Under the pieces are notes generated by a model. That model saw nothing but the letters and a program-made list of their open reading frames with translations, had not been told where the DNA came from and did not search any database. The translations under genes were made by a program, and so were the position numbers. Below, piece after piece: positions 26,530 through 42,968 of a stretch of 64,000 bases of DNA. The first letter of the stretch is position 1. Each line of letters begins with the position of its first letter. The stretch is taken from the NCBI GenBank assembly GCA_019722365.1, contig JADFUC010001455.1, forward strand, positions 620,001 through 684,000. The letters are read 5' to 3'. Source of the stretch: Lithospermum erythrorhizon. Its lineage: Eukaryota > Streptophyta > Magnoliopsida > Boraginales > Boraginaceae.

Positions 26530-29127
26530 TAATAAAAAGTATTGGTTAGAAGCGATATTAAGTACCGTTGTCCCAAAAGATAGTCTAATTTAATTTCAAT
26601 AACCAAAATTAACGAGCTTTATAGTCTTAATTAACACATATAATTTCAATTTAATTCATAACTATTACTATCTTGTTATTCGTAAAACATGCTAAAAATA
26701 TTATCTTTTAATATATTTTTAAAAATATTAAATAAACAATTCAAATTAACCCGACCAAAAATATATATGGCATATAAAAAATATGAGTTCATAATTTAAA
26801 TAGTCAACTGTCAAAGTTCAAAATAAATAAGTTTTTTTAATAATTGAAGGGACTAATAAGCAGTTGGTTTATTATTGTATTATATTCCCTTCATTTTTTT
26901 TATTTGTCATTTTATCAATTTGCACATAAATTAAGGAAAAGAAAAATAGTCAAAAGTATATTAAAAATGTAGAACGATAAATCATCAAAACTATATCATC
27001 ATGGATAATTTTGGCTTAAAAGTAGTCAAAGGTAATTTGAAAATGTAGAAATACAATCTTTACTAGAATGACAAATATTTTGAAACAAAAAATTGAACCT
27101 AGAACAACAAATAAAAAACTATGAGTACTTAAATCTGACGTAGTGCATTTAAGTTGAAATAGTATGACGGGTTATAATAGAAGTGGTAATTGAGCAATGA
27201 AAATTGGGATACTTGCTTAAATGATTCCCAAGTAATACATTAAATCAGATTTTTGCCTCTACTGTAAATATATTCAGAAGCAATTAAGTCCCTAGTTACT
27301 AAAAATTGCAATGGCCCTCAAACTAACGCTTCCATTAAATCCTTACCGCTAGTTAGACTTTGGTCCTAGTATCAAAGTTAGACTTTAGTCCCCAAACCAA
27401 AGTCTCTGACAAGTTAAGATTTAACAAAAAACGTTAATAGTGACCAAAGTCAAGCAACTTTTGCCCACTTAGCGAGGAACACTGAATCAAGCATTTGCTA
27501 CCATTTTAACCAAAGTCGCGAACTTAACGTCATTATCGCACTGCCATTTCTCGGCTGTAATTTTCTCGCAAAATAGGTTTCAATCATGATAAGTAAGGTT
27601 TGGTTAATGTTTTGAATTTATCTTAAATAGCCCTATAAATGTCGTAATGTTGGGTTTATATTGAAGAAATGGCCATGAATGATGTGGGCCAAATAAATTT
27701 AGTATTTCTACCAATTCAACTAAAGTGATGTTTTTACCTTTCAAGATGAAGTTTTAATCATAAATTACTATATACATTTGAGTAAAATTGGTAAATTATG
27801 TAGATCATTAAAACTAATATCAAATGATAGGCAAGTGATAAGAGTCCATATCTGTCGTTGTATATGACGAATTGTCAATTTGGTCTTAAAAGACAAATTG
27901 ATACCAAAAATTCCGGTTTGATCCCAAAATGAACAAAATCACTAAATAAAAACAACAAACATAAGTGTTAGCCATAGTCCGCAACCGGCCGCCGTTGTCA
28001 ATTTCAAGTATAACTCGCAGTACCGCATGATGTGAGTTTAGTATAACAGCATTTCAAATATATTGATGAAATTTTATCTGAGCTAATATAGCTTCTCATT
28101 TGTTGAGATTGCAGTATTGACTTCTTGTATAAATATACATATATATGTATCAATATATATTACATTGAAAGCATCATCAAATCTGTTAATTTTTCAATAA
28201 GATGCGACTAGGATGCTTAGTAGATATGCTTATGTCTAAAACATATATATGTTCCACTTTATTAGTCCCCTTAATGGAGATTCCATAATGTTGCTCAAAC
28301 AACTTAGATACTCAATAATTTTTGTAGTACTCATACTTTGTCAATAAAACATCGATTAGTCATAAAATTTATATTTAAATATATATATATTAAAATTATA
28401 TGTTGATACAGAAACGTCAAACTTCACACACCTTATATATGCATAATTTTTTTCCTTTCTGAAAATTTGTCACAAAAAATGTTATATATGCAAATTATTT
28501 GAACCTCGGAGGCATGTACAATAATGAGGTGATGTGTCATTGGTTCAATTCTCCACCCAATAACTTAATGAAAACAAAAAAAATGAAAAGTTATCGTGAG
28601 AAATTGTAAATGACCCACTAATCTAGGACTCAAACTCTGAAAGTGCAACCTATTATACAATTGAGGACTAAAATATGATAATCTCTAGTCCAAATTTACT
28701 TGATCATGTGCTAAAATTTTCCTTTTCTTTTTACTTGATTATATAGGATTTCAAAATAATTTTATGTTGATCTTTATACTTTTGTCCCCTTAATAAAGTA
28801 ATTTTCATTTTCATGATTAACTAAAGTATTTTTTATAAAGTACTTTTAGGGTATGTTAGTAATATTACTCAACCCCTTAATAAAATATTTTTATTTTTAT
28901 GATCAAGTAAATTGAAACAAAAGAAATATTAAATTATTGGGATCAAAATACAAATCTTAATCTTTCTTGTTCATCATAATCAACACATACATTTATGGGC
29001 ATGTGTTTAACATGTCATGTTCACCACTAACATTAACATCTCCGCCCACTAAGAAATCAATTCGTAATTTTGTAGTTAATATTGAGAACTAATGTTTAAT
29101 TTTACATTTATTTATTTATGATAGCTA
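26530..29127. other. Repeat-rich intergenic DNA, first part
   Basis: No gene. A MITE lies at 26885-27125. Near 27330-27400 a short segment 'ttagactttggtcctagt' is repeated as 'ttagactttagtcccc', typical of MULE-type termini. The remainder is AT-rich with short (TA)n runs near 28135-28165 and 28380. Confidence 0.5.
26885..27125. mobile_element. MITE with 'attcccttcattttttttat' end
   Basis: The left end after TA at 26883-26884 is inverted at the right end ('caacaaataaaaaactatga'). Internal 'gacaaatattttgaaacaaa' is shared with the MITE at 16277-16448, so they belong to one family. Confidence 0.5.
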
Positions 29128-29357
29128 CTTCCTCCAATTTAAAAAATTGACGCTTTGATTTTTTTTGAATTGAATCTTGATCATCAATTATTACTATTCA
29201 TTATTTTAAAAAATATAAAATTTATATAATTGGATTCGCCTTTAAAAATACTTTCACAATATTAATTTTTTAGTTTTTAAATATAATTAAAAAATAATTT
29301 AAAATTAAAGATTAATCTTGATATGTGAAAAAATTAATTGTTTTGAATTGGAAAGAA
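29128..29357 (+). mobile_element. Stowaway-like MITE
   Basis: CTTCCTCCAATTTAAAAAAT at the left and 'ttgttttgaattggaaagaa' at the right form inverted ends flanked by TA. It is the fuller copy of the element seen reversed at 26347-26529. Confidence 0.6.
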
Positions 29358-29830
29358 TAACATGATTATACTTTCACGCACTAAATAGGAAATTATCAGC
29401 TATAATAAGCATCTTATCTTTACTATTCAGAAATGAAGAATATGGTGACACTTGTCACCATGAGAAATAAAAGATGTCCACAATTAATTAATTAATACGG
29501 AATATGTTTTAATTTGAGTCCCACACTAATAAACCAACAAAAAATATTAATAAATATACCCTCATTATTTCTAAATTCTTTAAAATTAAGAAATAGAATT
29601 TAATATTGAAATACGTTGAAATATTTTTCTTTTATAAAAGACATGCGTAATACATATTCAAAAAAATTTAAGTTTAAAAATTAAAATATCATTAAAAATT
29701 AGTGGACCATCTTTTTTAATATGGTGGGATATTAGTTATTATCATCCATAAATCATAAAAACTTTTAAAAATACATGAAACTCCCACATTAAATAACAAA
29801 AATATTATTATATCATATTAATACTTTTTT

Positions 29831-29966
29831 GGTCGAGCCTGTCACAAAGGGCTTGCCTAGTATGATTTACCTGGCATAGTTTGCAGCCTATTATATCAGT
29901 CTAATATTTACTCAATGCCCACTCAAAAAATAGAGGCTGCGATTCCCTGCTAAAAAAGAAAAAAAT
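29831..29966 (+). repeat. tRNA-type SINE, degenerate (Au-like)
   Basis: It begins 'ggtcgagcctgtcacaaagg', continues 'gcttgcctagtatgatttac' and ends 'gaggctgcgattccctgct' followed by an A-rich tail. These blocks, in this order, resemble the plant Au-type SINE consensus as I know it. Its Pol III A/B boxes look decayed, so it is probably inactive. Confidence 0.55.
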
Positions 29967-32900
29967 ATTATTATAATATTGATATCATTAATAGTATCCA
30001 AAGAATGTCTAAATAATGAGAATTCTAATTTTAGTAACTTTCCTCCCCAATTAATATTTCAACCATTTATCTCCAAACACCTATTTTATAGTCAACTAGG
30101 AAGGAAACTTTTGATTGTTAATGTGAACATATTATTTTACATTTATAACCGATATAATATTTTGATTTAGTTTAACCCAAGGCTTTATAAGTACATAGAG
30201 ATTATATAATTATTAACAAATTCTTTATTTTTCCATTTAAAAATATATTTTAGTTTGCATTTTAGCTAGGCTATATGGATGATTTATTTCCTTTTTCACT
30301 AGTAATAGAAATTATAAATTTCCTAACGCTAAAACAACTTATTTTAACATTAAAGTTGATTTACACCCATTATTTTCATACCTAATTTGATATTCAAAGA
30401 TTCAGTTGATTATATGATGGAGTAATTGATAATTAATGAAACATAAATAATAACAATACTACCAGTATATATTATTCTTTTCATCATTTCAATTTTTTCG
30501 TTTGAATTATTATTTGTCATATTATTGTTATGGATTAAGAATTGGACGAATAATTTCCAAATAGGGGGTGTGTGTTCTGTTTTTACAAGTCCACGTTAGC
30601 ACAGGGATCACAACTTGAAGCAACATATATAGTAATTTAGGTTAACTGCAATATGTGGAGCCAGAAGACTTCTTCATAAGGAAAAAATGTGCATGTAACG
30701 TTCACACTTTTACTATACAATAATACTACATAATAACTAGTTCTCTCTCTGAATTGGATGATGGAATATAATGACTAACACCACAAATACTTTACAAAAC
30801 AAATCCTTAGACATGCATGCATGCATAATAAAAAATGAGATAAAAATATCCTCAAGTCATCAGTTGGGAAACTAACACCAAAACATACTTTACAACTTGG
30901 GCTACCTAAAATTTTGACAATATGCAGCCGATTTGGTGTAAGTAAAGTTTGAGATATAATGGTGGTATATATGACTTTTTGGGACTAAAACTAGAACAAG
31001 TCCAAAGATGAAGACATAATTCACTATTGAAAGAAAAAACTAGGATGTCTGCATGACATGTGTCTTTAATTTATGCAATTGACTTCTAATTTTGGGAGAA
31101 ATTAGAGTCCTAAATTTTTTGTCCAAAACTAAATTATTAACATCATTAACTTTCTACTTTTGGGGCTTTTTTCTTCAACTATAGTCGGCTTGTGCTTGGA
31201 AAATAAAGGAAGTTCTTGCTATAGTTTTTTTTTTTATTCAGATGGAAAATGTTTTATAAAACTTCCTGTAAATCAAACCCAAGACCTCTTATATAAAGAC
31301 TTGAGGTGATAATCATTAGGCTAAAAGTCTTGGTTAATTATTGCTATAATTTTATTTCTTTGAATAATCAAGAGTTCAATTTCACCCTCAATGCCTCAAA
31401 GTGACTTAAAAATTAAAATAAAGTATTGACTCATAATTTATGTTTTCTTTCCGCTAGATGATTCCAAATATTTTTTTTTTAATATGTAGGATCGTCATGA
31501 TCAAATAAATAGGCAAATCTATTGAGTACATACTAAGTTTTTGTTTTATTGTAGTGGTCAATTTTTTTGGATTTATAGGCAAACATATTTATAGTTGTTT
31601 TAGTTTCTTGTTGGGATGAACATTGCCATGCGGCATTTCTAGCAATACCAATTACTTAATTAATCCTAGGAATGGATATATTATTAGTATTTACTCAATG
31701 ATATACTAGTAGGACAACACTTGGGCTATATATGTTTATGTTCAACAAGTATGTTGTACAATCTGATCTTTAAAGTCTTAAAGTTGGTAAGATATATAAT
31801 TGAAATCAAAAGGACTAAATTAAGTCAAATCTATGACGAGTTAGACACTCAAAACACCTATCAATTATCAACATTGACCTGAATGACAAACTTTGTCAAA
31901 GAAACTTTCGAATTCACATTGTTAGTGGTATATTCTGCAATCAACTTCGACCACTGGTTATCAAAGGAAGGAAAAGCTATAATTTGCCTTCATCTATGTG
32001 AGCACAATCTAATGATAAAGATACCAACAAATTAAACACATGAATCTAACTTTGAGTCTTAGTAGACCTTTTTTTTATATATAAGAGTTTCACTTCGTAA
32101 AGAGTGAGCTTGTTGTGGGGCTGATACTGGTCCTGATATTTTAACCATAAATCACTGTAATTTATCCTTTGACAATCTATCTGGACGTGTGTGGCCGTAA
32201 GCTGCGTATGCACCTCCTTTAATACCTAATAAGAACAACCATGCCCGGTCTAGAGAGTGTTCGGTCCGATTCTTTGAACACAGCCCCATATTTAAAGGGG
32301 CTCATAATATTTGGATGTTTAAAAATGAACTAATACTAATTTAGTGTAGTTGGTTGTATAATGGAGCTTTTCTACTTTTGGTCTGGATTCAATTCTTGCA
32401 AGTAGCTTCTTTTTGTTGGTTTTTCTATAAATGTTTAGTTTTTCTTTTTAAAGTTTTGCTCCTTCTTTTTTGTTGTTGTACTATAATATTGTTTATTTAA
32501 AGGGAGCCATTAATATTTGGATGTTTATTATTTCTTTTTTAATATTTTATAACAAAATTATTTGCTAAGAAGAAATGACCTCTTATTTGCATATGCCCGG
32601 AATTCTTCATCTAAACAAAATTATTTTCATAACTTAAATTGGGCCCCCGTTTGGATTCAATGGACTATTAAAGGAGATTTTGGCGCATGTCCTACAATCA
32701 TTGCCTCAAATATTTGATATTTTTATGTTTAATTTCTAAATCATTCAAAATCGTAAACTTGACTCCTTCATATTTTTTTTTTCTAATTAATATTTTATTT
32801 TTGAATGATACTTCTTCGACTTAATAATTCTTAAATATACTATGAAAAAATTAAGCAATAGAATACTTTATGATTAATTTTTTTTATAAAATCAATAAAA

Positions 32901-33646
32901 GATCAATTTTATAGCTCGATCGGGTTCCTTTTGTGGATAATAAATGTTTTTTAATATATTTTATTTCAAGTATTAATATTAGCTTCAAATTATTAATATA
33001 TATTCTTAATACATATTCAACAAAAAATAATAATTTTTATAAACTTAAATATTATATGTCAATCATGTAATAAAATTTTTTAATAAAACATATAAATTTA
33101 ATAGTAAGATTAACATCCAAAATTACATTATTTATATACTCAATCAAATACAATTACACTTGAGGAAGGGATAATTAGTTCAAATCCATATAGTTAATTT
33201 TTTTGGCAATTTCGTTTTGTTGTTAGTTTTCAAATTATATGAGTAGAATAAAGTTATTCTTGATGGTTTTTTACATATAATTATGAAAATAAAATTTTAT
33301 TATTTTATGTATTATTGATATGTTATTATTATAATTTTGCATTCATTATTCTTTTTAAAGAGGTCAATGGGTGGATCTTCATTTAAATTCTTTGATATTT
33401 TAGTAAGATAAGAAATGTATTTTCATTATATCAGACTTCACTATTTTTATTTAATGAGATTGACAAAATGTAATTATTTATAAGTTTAAATAAATACTTA
33501 CTAAAATAATTATTTAAATTATTAATATATATTCTTAATACATATGATATGTTTGGATGTTTCATAATATTCTTACTTCTAAAAAAGAGTAGAAATCTAT
33601 ATAAGAGGAAACAAATGAGTGATGTATTATTATATATAATATGGTT
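29967..33646. other. Repeat-rich intergenic DNA, second part
   Basis: No gene or clear element found on either strand. AT-rich, with long T or A runs near 31225 and 31470. A less AT-rich patch at 32090-32290 (around 'gtgtggccgtaagctgcgta') is probably an unrecognised repeat. Confidence 0.45.
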
Positions 33647-33712
33647 ACATTATTATTATTATGCATAATAATAATAATAATACCAATAATAATAATAATA
33701 ATAATAATAAGC
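33647..33712 (+). repeat. (TAA/TTA)n microsatellite
   Basis: 'ttattattattatgcataat' passes into a long 'aataataataat' run interrupted once by 'ccaa'. Simple sequence repeat. Confidence 0.85.
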
Positions 33713-33949
33713 TTTACTAACGCAGGACAAAAGAAAATAATAATAAAAAGGAAAGAAAAAGGAATTAATGCAGTGAGGAGTGGTAGCGGTATTTTTTAGC
33801 TAATAAGTATTGTTGTTTAACACGCGGAGGTCGTGATGGCAATGAATATTATTTAATTTTAGACGACAAAGAACTATTTTTACTAAATAATATATGAAGA
33901 AATTAGTAGTATGTATGACACATATGAAGAGATTCTAATTAATATTATC

Positions 33950-34410
33950 CGTTTATTTCTATGAAGAACATTTGATGATTAATATTTATTAAATAGGATA
34001 TATATGAAGAAAATTGTGTCTATTAATATTAATTTAATATTACTTATTTTTGTCTACGAAGAAAATTTAGTGATTAATATCAGTTAAATAGGATATATAT
34101 GAAGAAAAATGTGTTAAATATTAGTTTAATAGGAGTATTAGTATTCTTTTCATAATATATCTAATCAAACTATATTTTTGCCTAATCAAACTATATTTTT
34201 GCCTAAGTTTTAGATAAAAGGGTAATTTAGTCATTAATAGTGTGAAAATGGAAGAAACGGAAGAAACACAACCCTTATTCATATTTTTATATATGTTAGT
34301 GATAGTGATATGCATAATTGAGGTTGTATTTTGGGATTTGCTAATTAATTTACTTAAAAAATCTTTTGGAATTTGCTAATTAATTTACTTAAAAAATCCA
34401 AATTATTTGT
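33950..34410. repeat. Cluster of local tandem duplications
   Basis: Three duplications in under 500 bp. A unit of about 120 bp ending 'aataggatatatatgaagaa' is present at about 33960 and 34075. A 21-bp unit 'ctaatcaaactatatttttgc' is repeated at about 34162 and 34183. A unit of about 36 bp containing 'ttgctaattaatttacttaa' is repeated at about 34336 and 34372. No gene. Confidence 0.6.
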
Positions 34411-36106
34411 CGCCTGTTATATAATTTGGCCAAGTGAAAGATATCATTTGATATTCATTTCAACTGATAAATATTATTGTATATTCGACAAAACTCGACT
34501 CGAATGTCTACTGTCAAGTCAGTCCAAGCAGAATTTGAACAAATTTAGTTATTTGTTTGATACAAACAATAACCAAGTAATTGCTTGATTCGATTAAATG
34601 TGTACTTGATTGAGTTACCCTATCCAATCAGACATGGACTTAATTTGATTGATAACAAGTCTATTATTGACAACTCACAAGCCTATGTTTTCATCTTCCC
34701 CAATCCAGATCCAGTACATAATTTTAACTGTAATTTCTACATGTCACCCCACTCAGTAATCGCAAGTCTTAGCGTTTGAAAAAATGGAGATCGATTATAA
34801 AAAAAAATAGGCTAATCTGATCAAATGCTTCGCCTCAATATTACGTTATTTTCAATACGCTTAGCTTCCTTGGCTTCACTTGCCTCCTAAACTACTTCAA
34901 CTTCCCACCACCTCTGAAGATTTCTAGCCCCCCTCCTTCCTCTGGATAACTCTAGCTCCCTCCCCCGCTTTTACTTCCCTCCCCTCCCTCCTTCGATTAT
35001 TTTCTCACCTCTCACCTGAAGACCCTCCCCCAAAAAGTTGCATCAATTACCTCACCCCACTCTCATCGATGTCCCCCCCCCCCCCCAAACCCAGATCAAC
35101 TACCCACACCCCCCTCTCGTTGAGCCTCCCTCTAAACCTGCAGCAACTCCGACGACCGACTATCTCCACCACCTTCTTCAATCTCCATCCCTATCCCTCA
35201 TTCCTTAGTAATCAATTGTGTTGTTAATCAAATGGGAAGTTCCCCGGGTTTTTCGAGGGGGAGCCGAGTAAATAGGAGTTTACGGGCGAAGCGGATTTTA
35301 CGGATCGGGTGGGGGTATGTTAATGAAAAAAGGTGGGGTTTATTTTTAATTGTATTATTTTTATTTATTATGAAAATATATACTGCTTCATTTTTTACCA
35401 TTGCTTTACCATTTACACATGATTAATTTAAAAATGTTAAGAATAAAAAATGTAGAATGACAATCAATTGAAACAATATCATTGGTTGATTGTTTATTTT
35501 AAGAGAAAACGTAGTCAAAAAGTACATTAAAAATGTCATTTATTAAGCTAAAACGACAACTATAAAAAATATTTTTTTGGGTAAAACGACAACTATAAAA
35601 AAACGGAAGGAGTATTAAAGTATTTCAAAATGTATCCCTATTTTCAAGTATAATATTTAAGGAAGTTATAATTAAGGACAAAATAAGTATTTTGTATTTT
35701 TAATGAATTTAAATATTGTTAAATGTGTAAAATTAAATCCGTGAGGTATTATGCTAAAAATACTTTAAATTGACAAAGCATGTCAAAGAAAATAATTTAA
35801 GACAAAGATGCATGTTAACTCCGAAACCCGCTTAATGTATCAAAAATAAATACATACTATAGAGGCAAACGGCTTAATTAGCTCTAAAAATACTCGAAAT
35901 AATTTAGAAATCTAATACAAAAAGAAACGGATAATATAGTGCAACTAGTTGAAAGTAATAAACAGAAACGTACTCAAAATTATATTTCACATTGTAGAAG
36001 TTTATACGAAAGAGTGGCAATGCCAATTTATGCAAGTTCATTTCAAGATAATCCAACCAATTTATGCAAGTACATTGAATCATATTCTCCTACTAAATTA
36101 CTCGGC
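34411..36106. other. Intergenic DNA with C-rich tract and MITE remnant
   Basis: From about 34860 to 35210 the plus strand is rich in C with many CCTCC blocks and a run of 14 C at 35073-35086. A MITE-like end 'aaacggaaggagtatt' lies near 35600. No ORF has family support; the frame at 35232-35426 is chance. Confidence 0.5.
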
Positions 36107-40262
<4,156 letters not shown>

Positions 40263-40450
40263 CTGTGGATCCTTCACCATAAGCTTGAAATTGTCATTCC
40301 ATTTAGTATTCAACATTTTCTTGTTGACATTAGAAGGCAAATTATCTCCACTAACCTTGAGCTTAACACATGGATCAGATAGTCCAAGCAGGTCCATCTT
40401 CAAGAGTTTCTGCTGCTTTGCAACTCTTGACATGCAAATGAACCACTATT
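40263..40450 (-). pseudogene. Synaptotagmin-type C2-domain exon fragment
   Basis: Reads KLLKMDLLGLSDPCVKLKV, then NTKWNDNFKLMVKDPQ, matching one exon of plant synaptotagmin (SYT/NTMC2) C2 domains, which bind Ca2+ and phospholipids at ER-plasma membrane contact sites. A donor-like GTAAGTATGT follows KDPQ. At its start the expected HLHVK segment is in a different frame from KLLKMD, so the exon is frameshifted. No other SYT exons flank it within several kilobases. This is a decayed gene fragment rather than a gene. Confidence 0.75.
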
Positions 40451-42838
40451 TAGGATATTTTTATGCTACTGTCTAAGACTTGCTGGTATAAATCTGAGTT
40501 GTTACATACATTCAAATAGTATTTGGTTGAAGGCGAATGACTATTTTATCCCCTATTTCAGAACGTAATGGGCTTATAAAATTATATCTGTGAAAGAAAA
40601 TAATTATTTCAATACTAAAAATTATTATTTGGGTGTGTATAGTGTTCCTCGGTATAAATGTATAGAGATCACCCATCACTTCAGTTTCTTAACTTGTTCA
40701 TATCAATCAAAGAAATTTATTAAAGAGAAATGTCAAACTTAGAAAAGGACCAAATTTAGTGCCGTCTCAGCAAACGTTACACATAAATGCAATAACCAGT
40801 GATTAGTTATCATTAATGTTTATCATATTATTTTTCCTAATAGTTAATTTTATCATATTTAAACACTCCAAGATCTTTACCAATCACTTTATCCCCGAGA
40901 ACTATTTATTTTTTGATGTTGGCGTGTGTGCAATAAATCGAAAGGTCCGGCCAATGTGTGCTTCTTCTCTATGCATTTATTGCTCCTTTATTGTTGGGCC
41001 CCCATTTAAAAGATTCAATAATTTTTTTTAATTAACTTTGAATTTTGTTTTATGCTCCTTTATTGTTGGGCCTTCATTTAAAGATTTAATAATTTTTTTT
41101 TCATTAGCGATGATTTTTTAAGAAAATCACAAATCAGTACGATATAATCCTCTTACAAACATATATTATCGGACTGGGGATGCCTTTTGGTAAAGATTCA
41201 ATAATTAAATCACCACTCTATTCAGTTTTTTCAGTTGTCATCCTACCAAAAAAAAATTTATTTTTGATTGGTTATTCTTTTTAAACCTCTATTTAATATA
41301 TTCAAATTTACATTGTGAATAATAAAAACATCTAATATCAATACATTCATTAAATGATTATTTATTCATTGATTGTAAAGATATATATACGTAAAGTACG
41401 CTTATCCATTCTTAATCGACGCCAAAATAATCTGTGATGACAACTAAAAAAAATCTGGAATGAAAGATATATCGGCAAAACAATCTTACTAATTTGAATA
41501 TGGATACATATCTCCTTGTTACGTTATCAATTTTTTATTTGCATTCTTGACATTCCAATACTAATACGAACAATACTGAATAGGGAATCAAAGTTACTTA
41601 TGATTTCATCTCTTGCATAACATAAACTAACAAGCTAAATGAGTATATTAGTACATTAAAGAGGCGATATATATAGTTTCATCATTTATTTGAAGTATGA
41701 TGAATTCCATATTTAAAAAGCTAAAAAATAACCCAACTTCATTTCTAAAAGATTGTACAGTTTATATTTTTAATTATTAAAATTAATTTTTGATATTTTA
41801 GCTTTCTGACTCACAACTTCTTTTTATTTGAACTGCTATAATAAGGGAGTACTAAAGTAGGTTTACATTTTGATGTATTTTTCTCAAAAAATTTATGACA
41901 ATTTGAAAGTTTAAAACTAAATTGACGTGCTGGTGTCAGATGATAATAATTTAGTTAATGATTTTGAACATTTATATTTATTATAATATCTATGTTTATA
42001 CAAATGTCTTTTAATGTATATAACTTATTTTTGAGTTTCCAAAATTTTACATCGTTTCTTAACTGTTTTTATAATATTTTCGAAACATTTTTTATTTTTA
42101 CCATTCCAAAATTATATAAAAAATGAAACTTTAAACCATGGTTCTAGATAGGTATTGTTAATGTTTAGTAATTAATATTTGTTTTTAAAACATGGCTATG
42201 TATAGTTCCTAATTTTTTAAATTTAACATCCCTCTTATGACCCCAACAACTAATACAATTGAATAAAATTTGATTTGGCTTGGTCATTAACACAACACAA
42301 TTGTAGTAGGTAATACCTAAGAATATTCTATTACTCCAATCTCCACTAGTATTTGTATAAACATTTAACATAATTTATCTATGTAAAAAAACATGTACAA
42401 CCAAACAACCCATTTAAAATGTCCAACAATAATACTTTTTTTATTTGTTATTCTAGTATAAATTTTTTATTTTAAAATATTTATCATTCTAGTATAGAAA
42501 TTATATTTATATATTTTCAATATAATTTTTTGACTATTTTTCTATTAAATGAAAATATAAGTTTTGACTAATTTTTATTTTTCTTAATTTATATGAAAAT
42601 GAGTATAACGATAGATAAAAAAACTGAAGAAATAATAAAATAATACTACTCACAATTAATTTTAAAAAAATTGAAACCCTCAATCTAAAATTCTATATTA
42701 CTACTCACAATTAATTTAGATATTCAAAGTGGAGTACTTTATTTTTCTTTCCCATAATAATGAACTGCAATAATTAATTTTGTCATTATAGCCTATCTTA
42801 TTTAATGTCTCTTGGAGTATTCATTTTGCACTCCATTT
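40451..42838. other. Intergenic DNA with one local duplication
   Basis: AT-rich. A tandem duplication of about 85 bp spans about 40978-41100 ('gctcctttattgttgggcc' occurs twice, each followed by 'catttaaa'). No coding evidence. The last few hundred bases are the promoter of the CFL1-like gene. Confidence 0.5.
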
Positions 42839-42847
42839 TATATAAAT
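42839..42847 (+). promoter_or_regulatory. TATA box of the CFL1-like gene
   Basis: TATATAAAT about 120 nt upstream of the start codon at 42969, followed by a CT-rich stretch 'gcgctctctctttcatg' typical of plant 5'UTRs. Confidence 0.55.
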
Positions 42848-42968
42848 TCCCCCTTATGTGCGCTCTCTCTTTCATGTAACATAATTTCCTCTTTGTACAA
42901 ATACTTCAACACAATTATCACAATTCACATATAGTCCTTCATTTTTCAAGAAACAATAATAAATAGTA

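Noticed and set aside
29831..29966. Functional tRNA gene
   Set aside because: Resembles a tRNA-derived SINE, but no cloverleaf with intact stems could be drawn.
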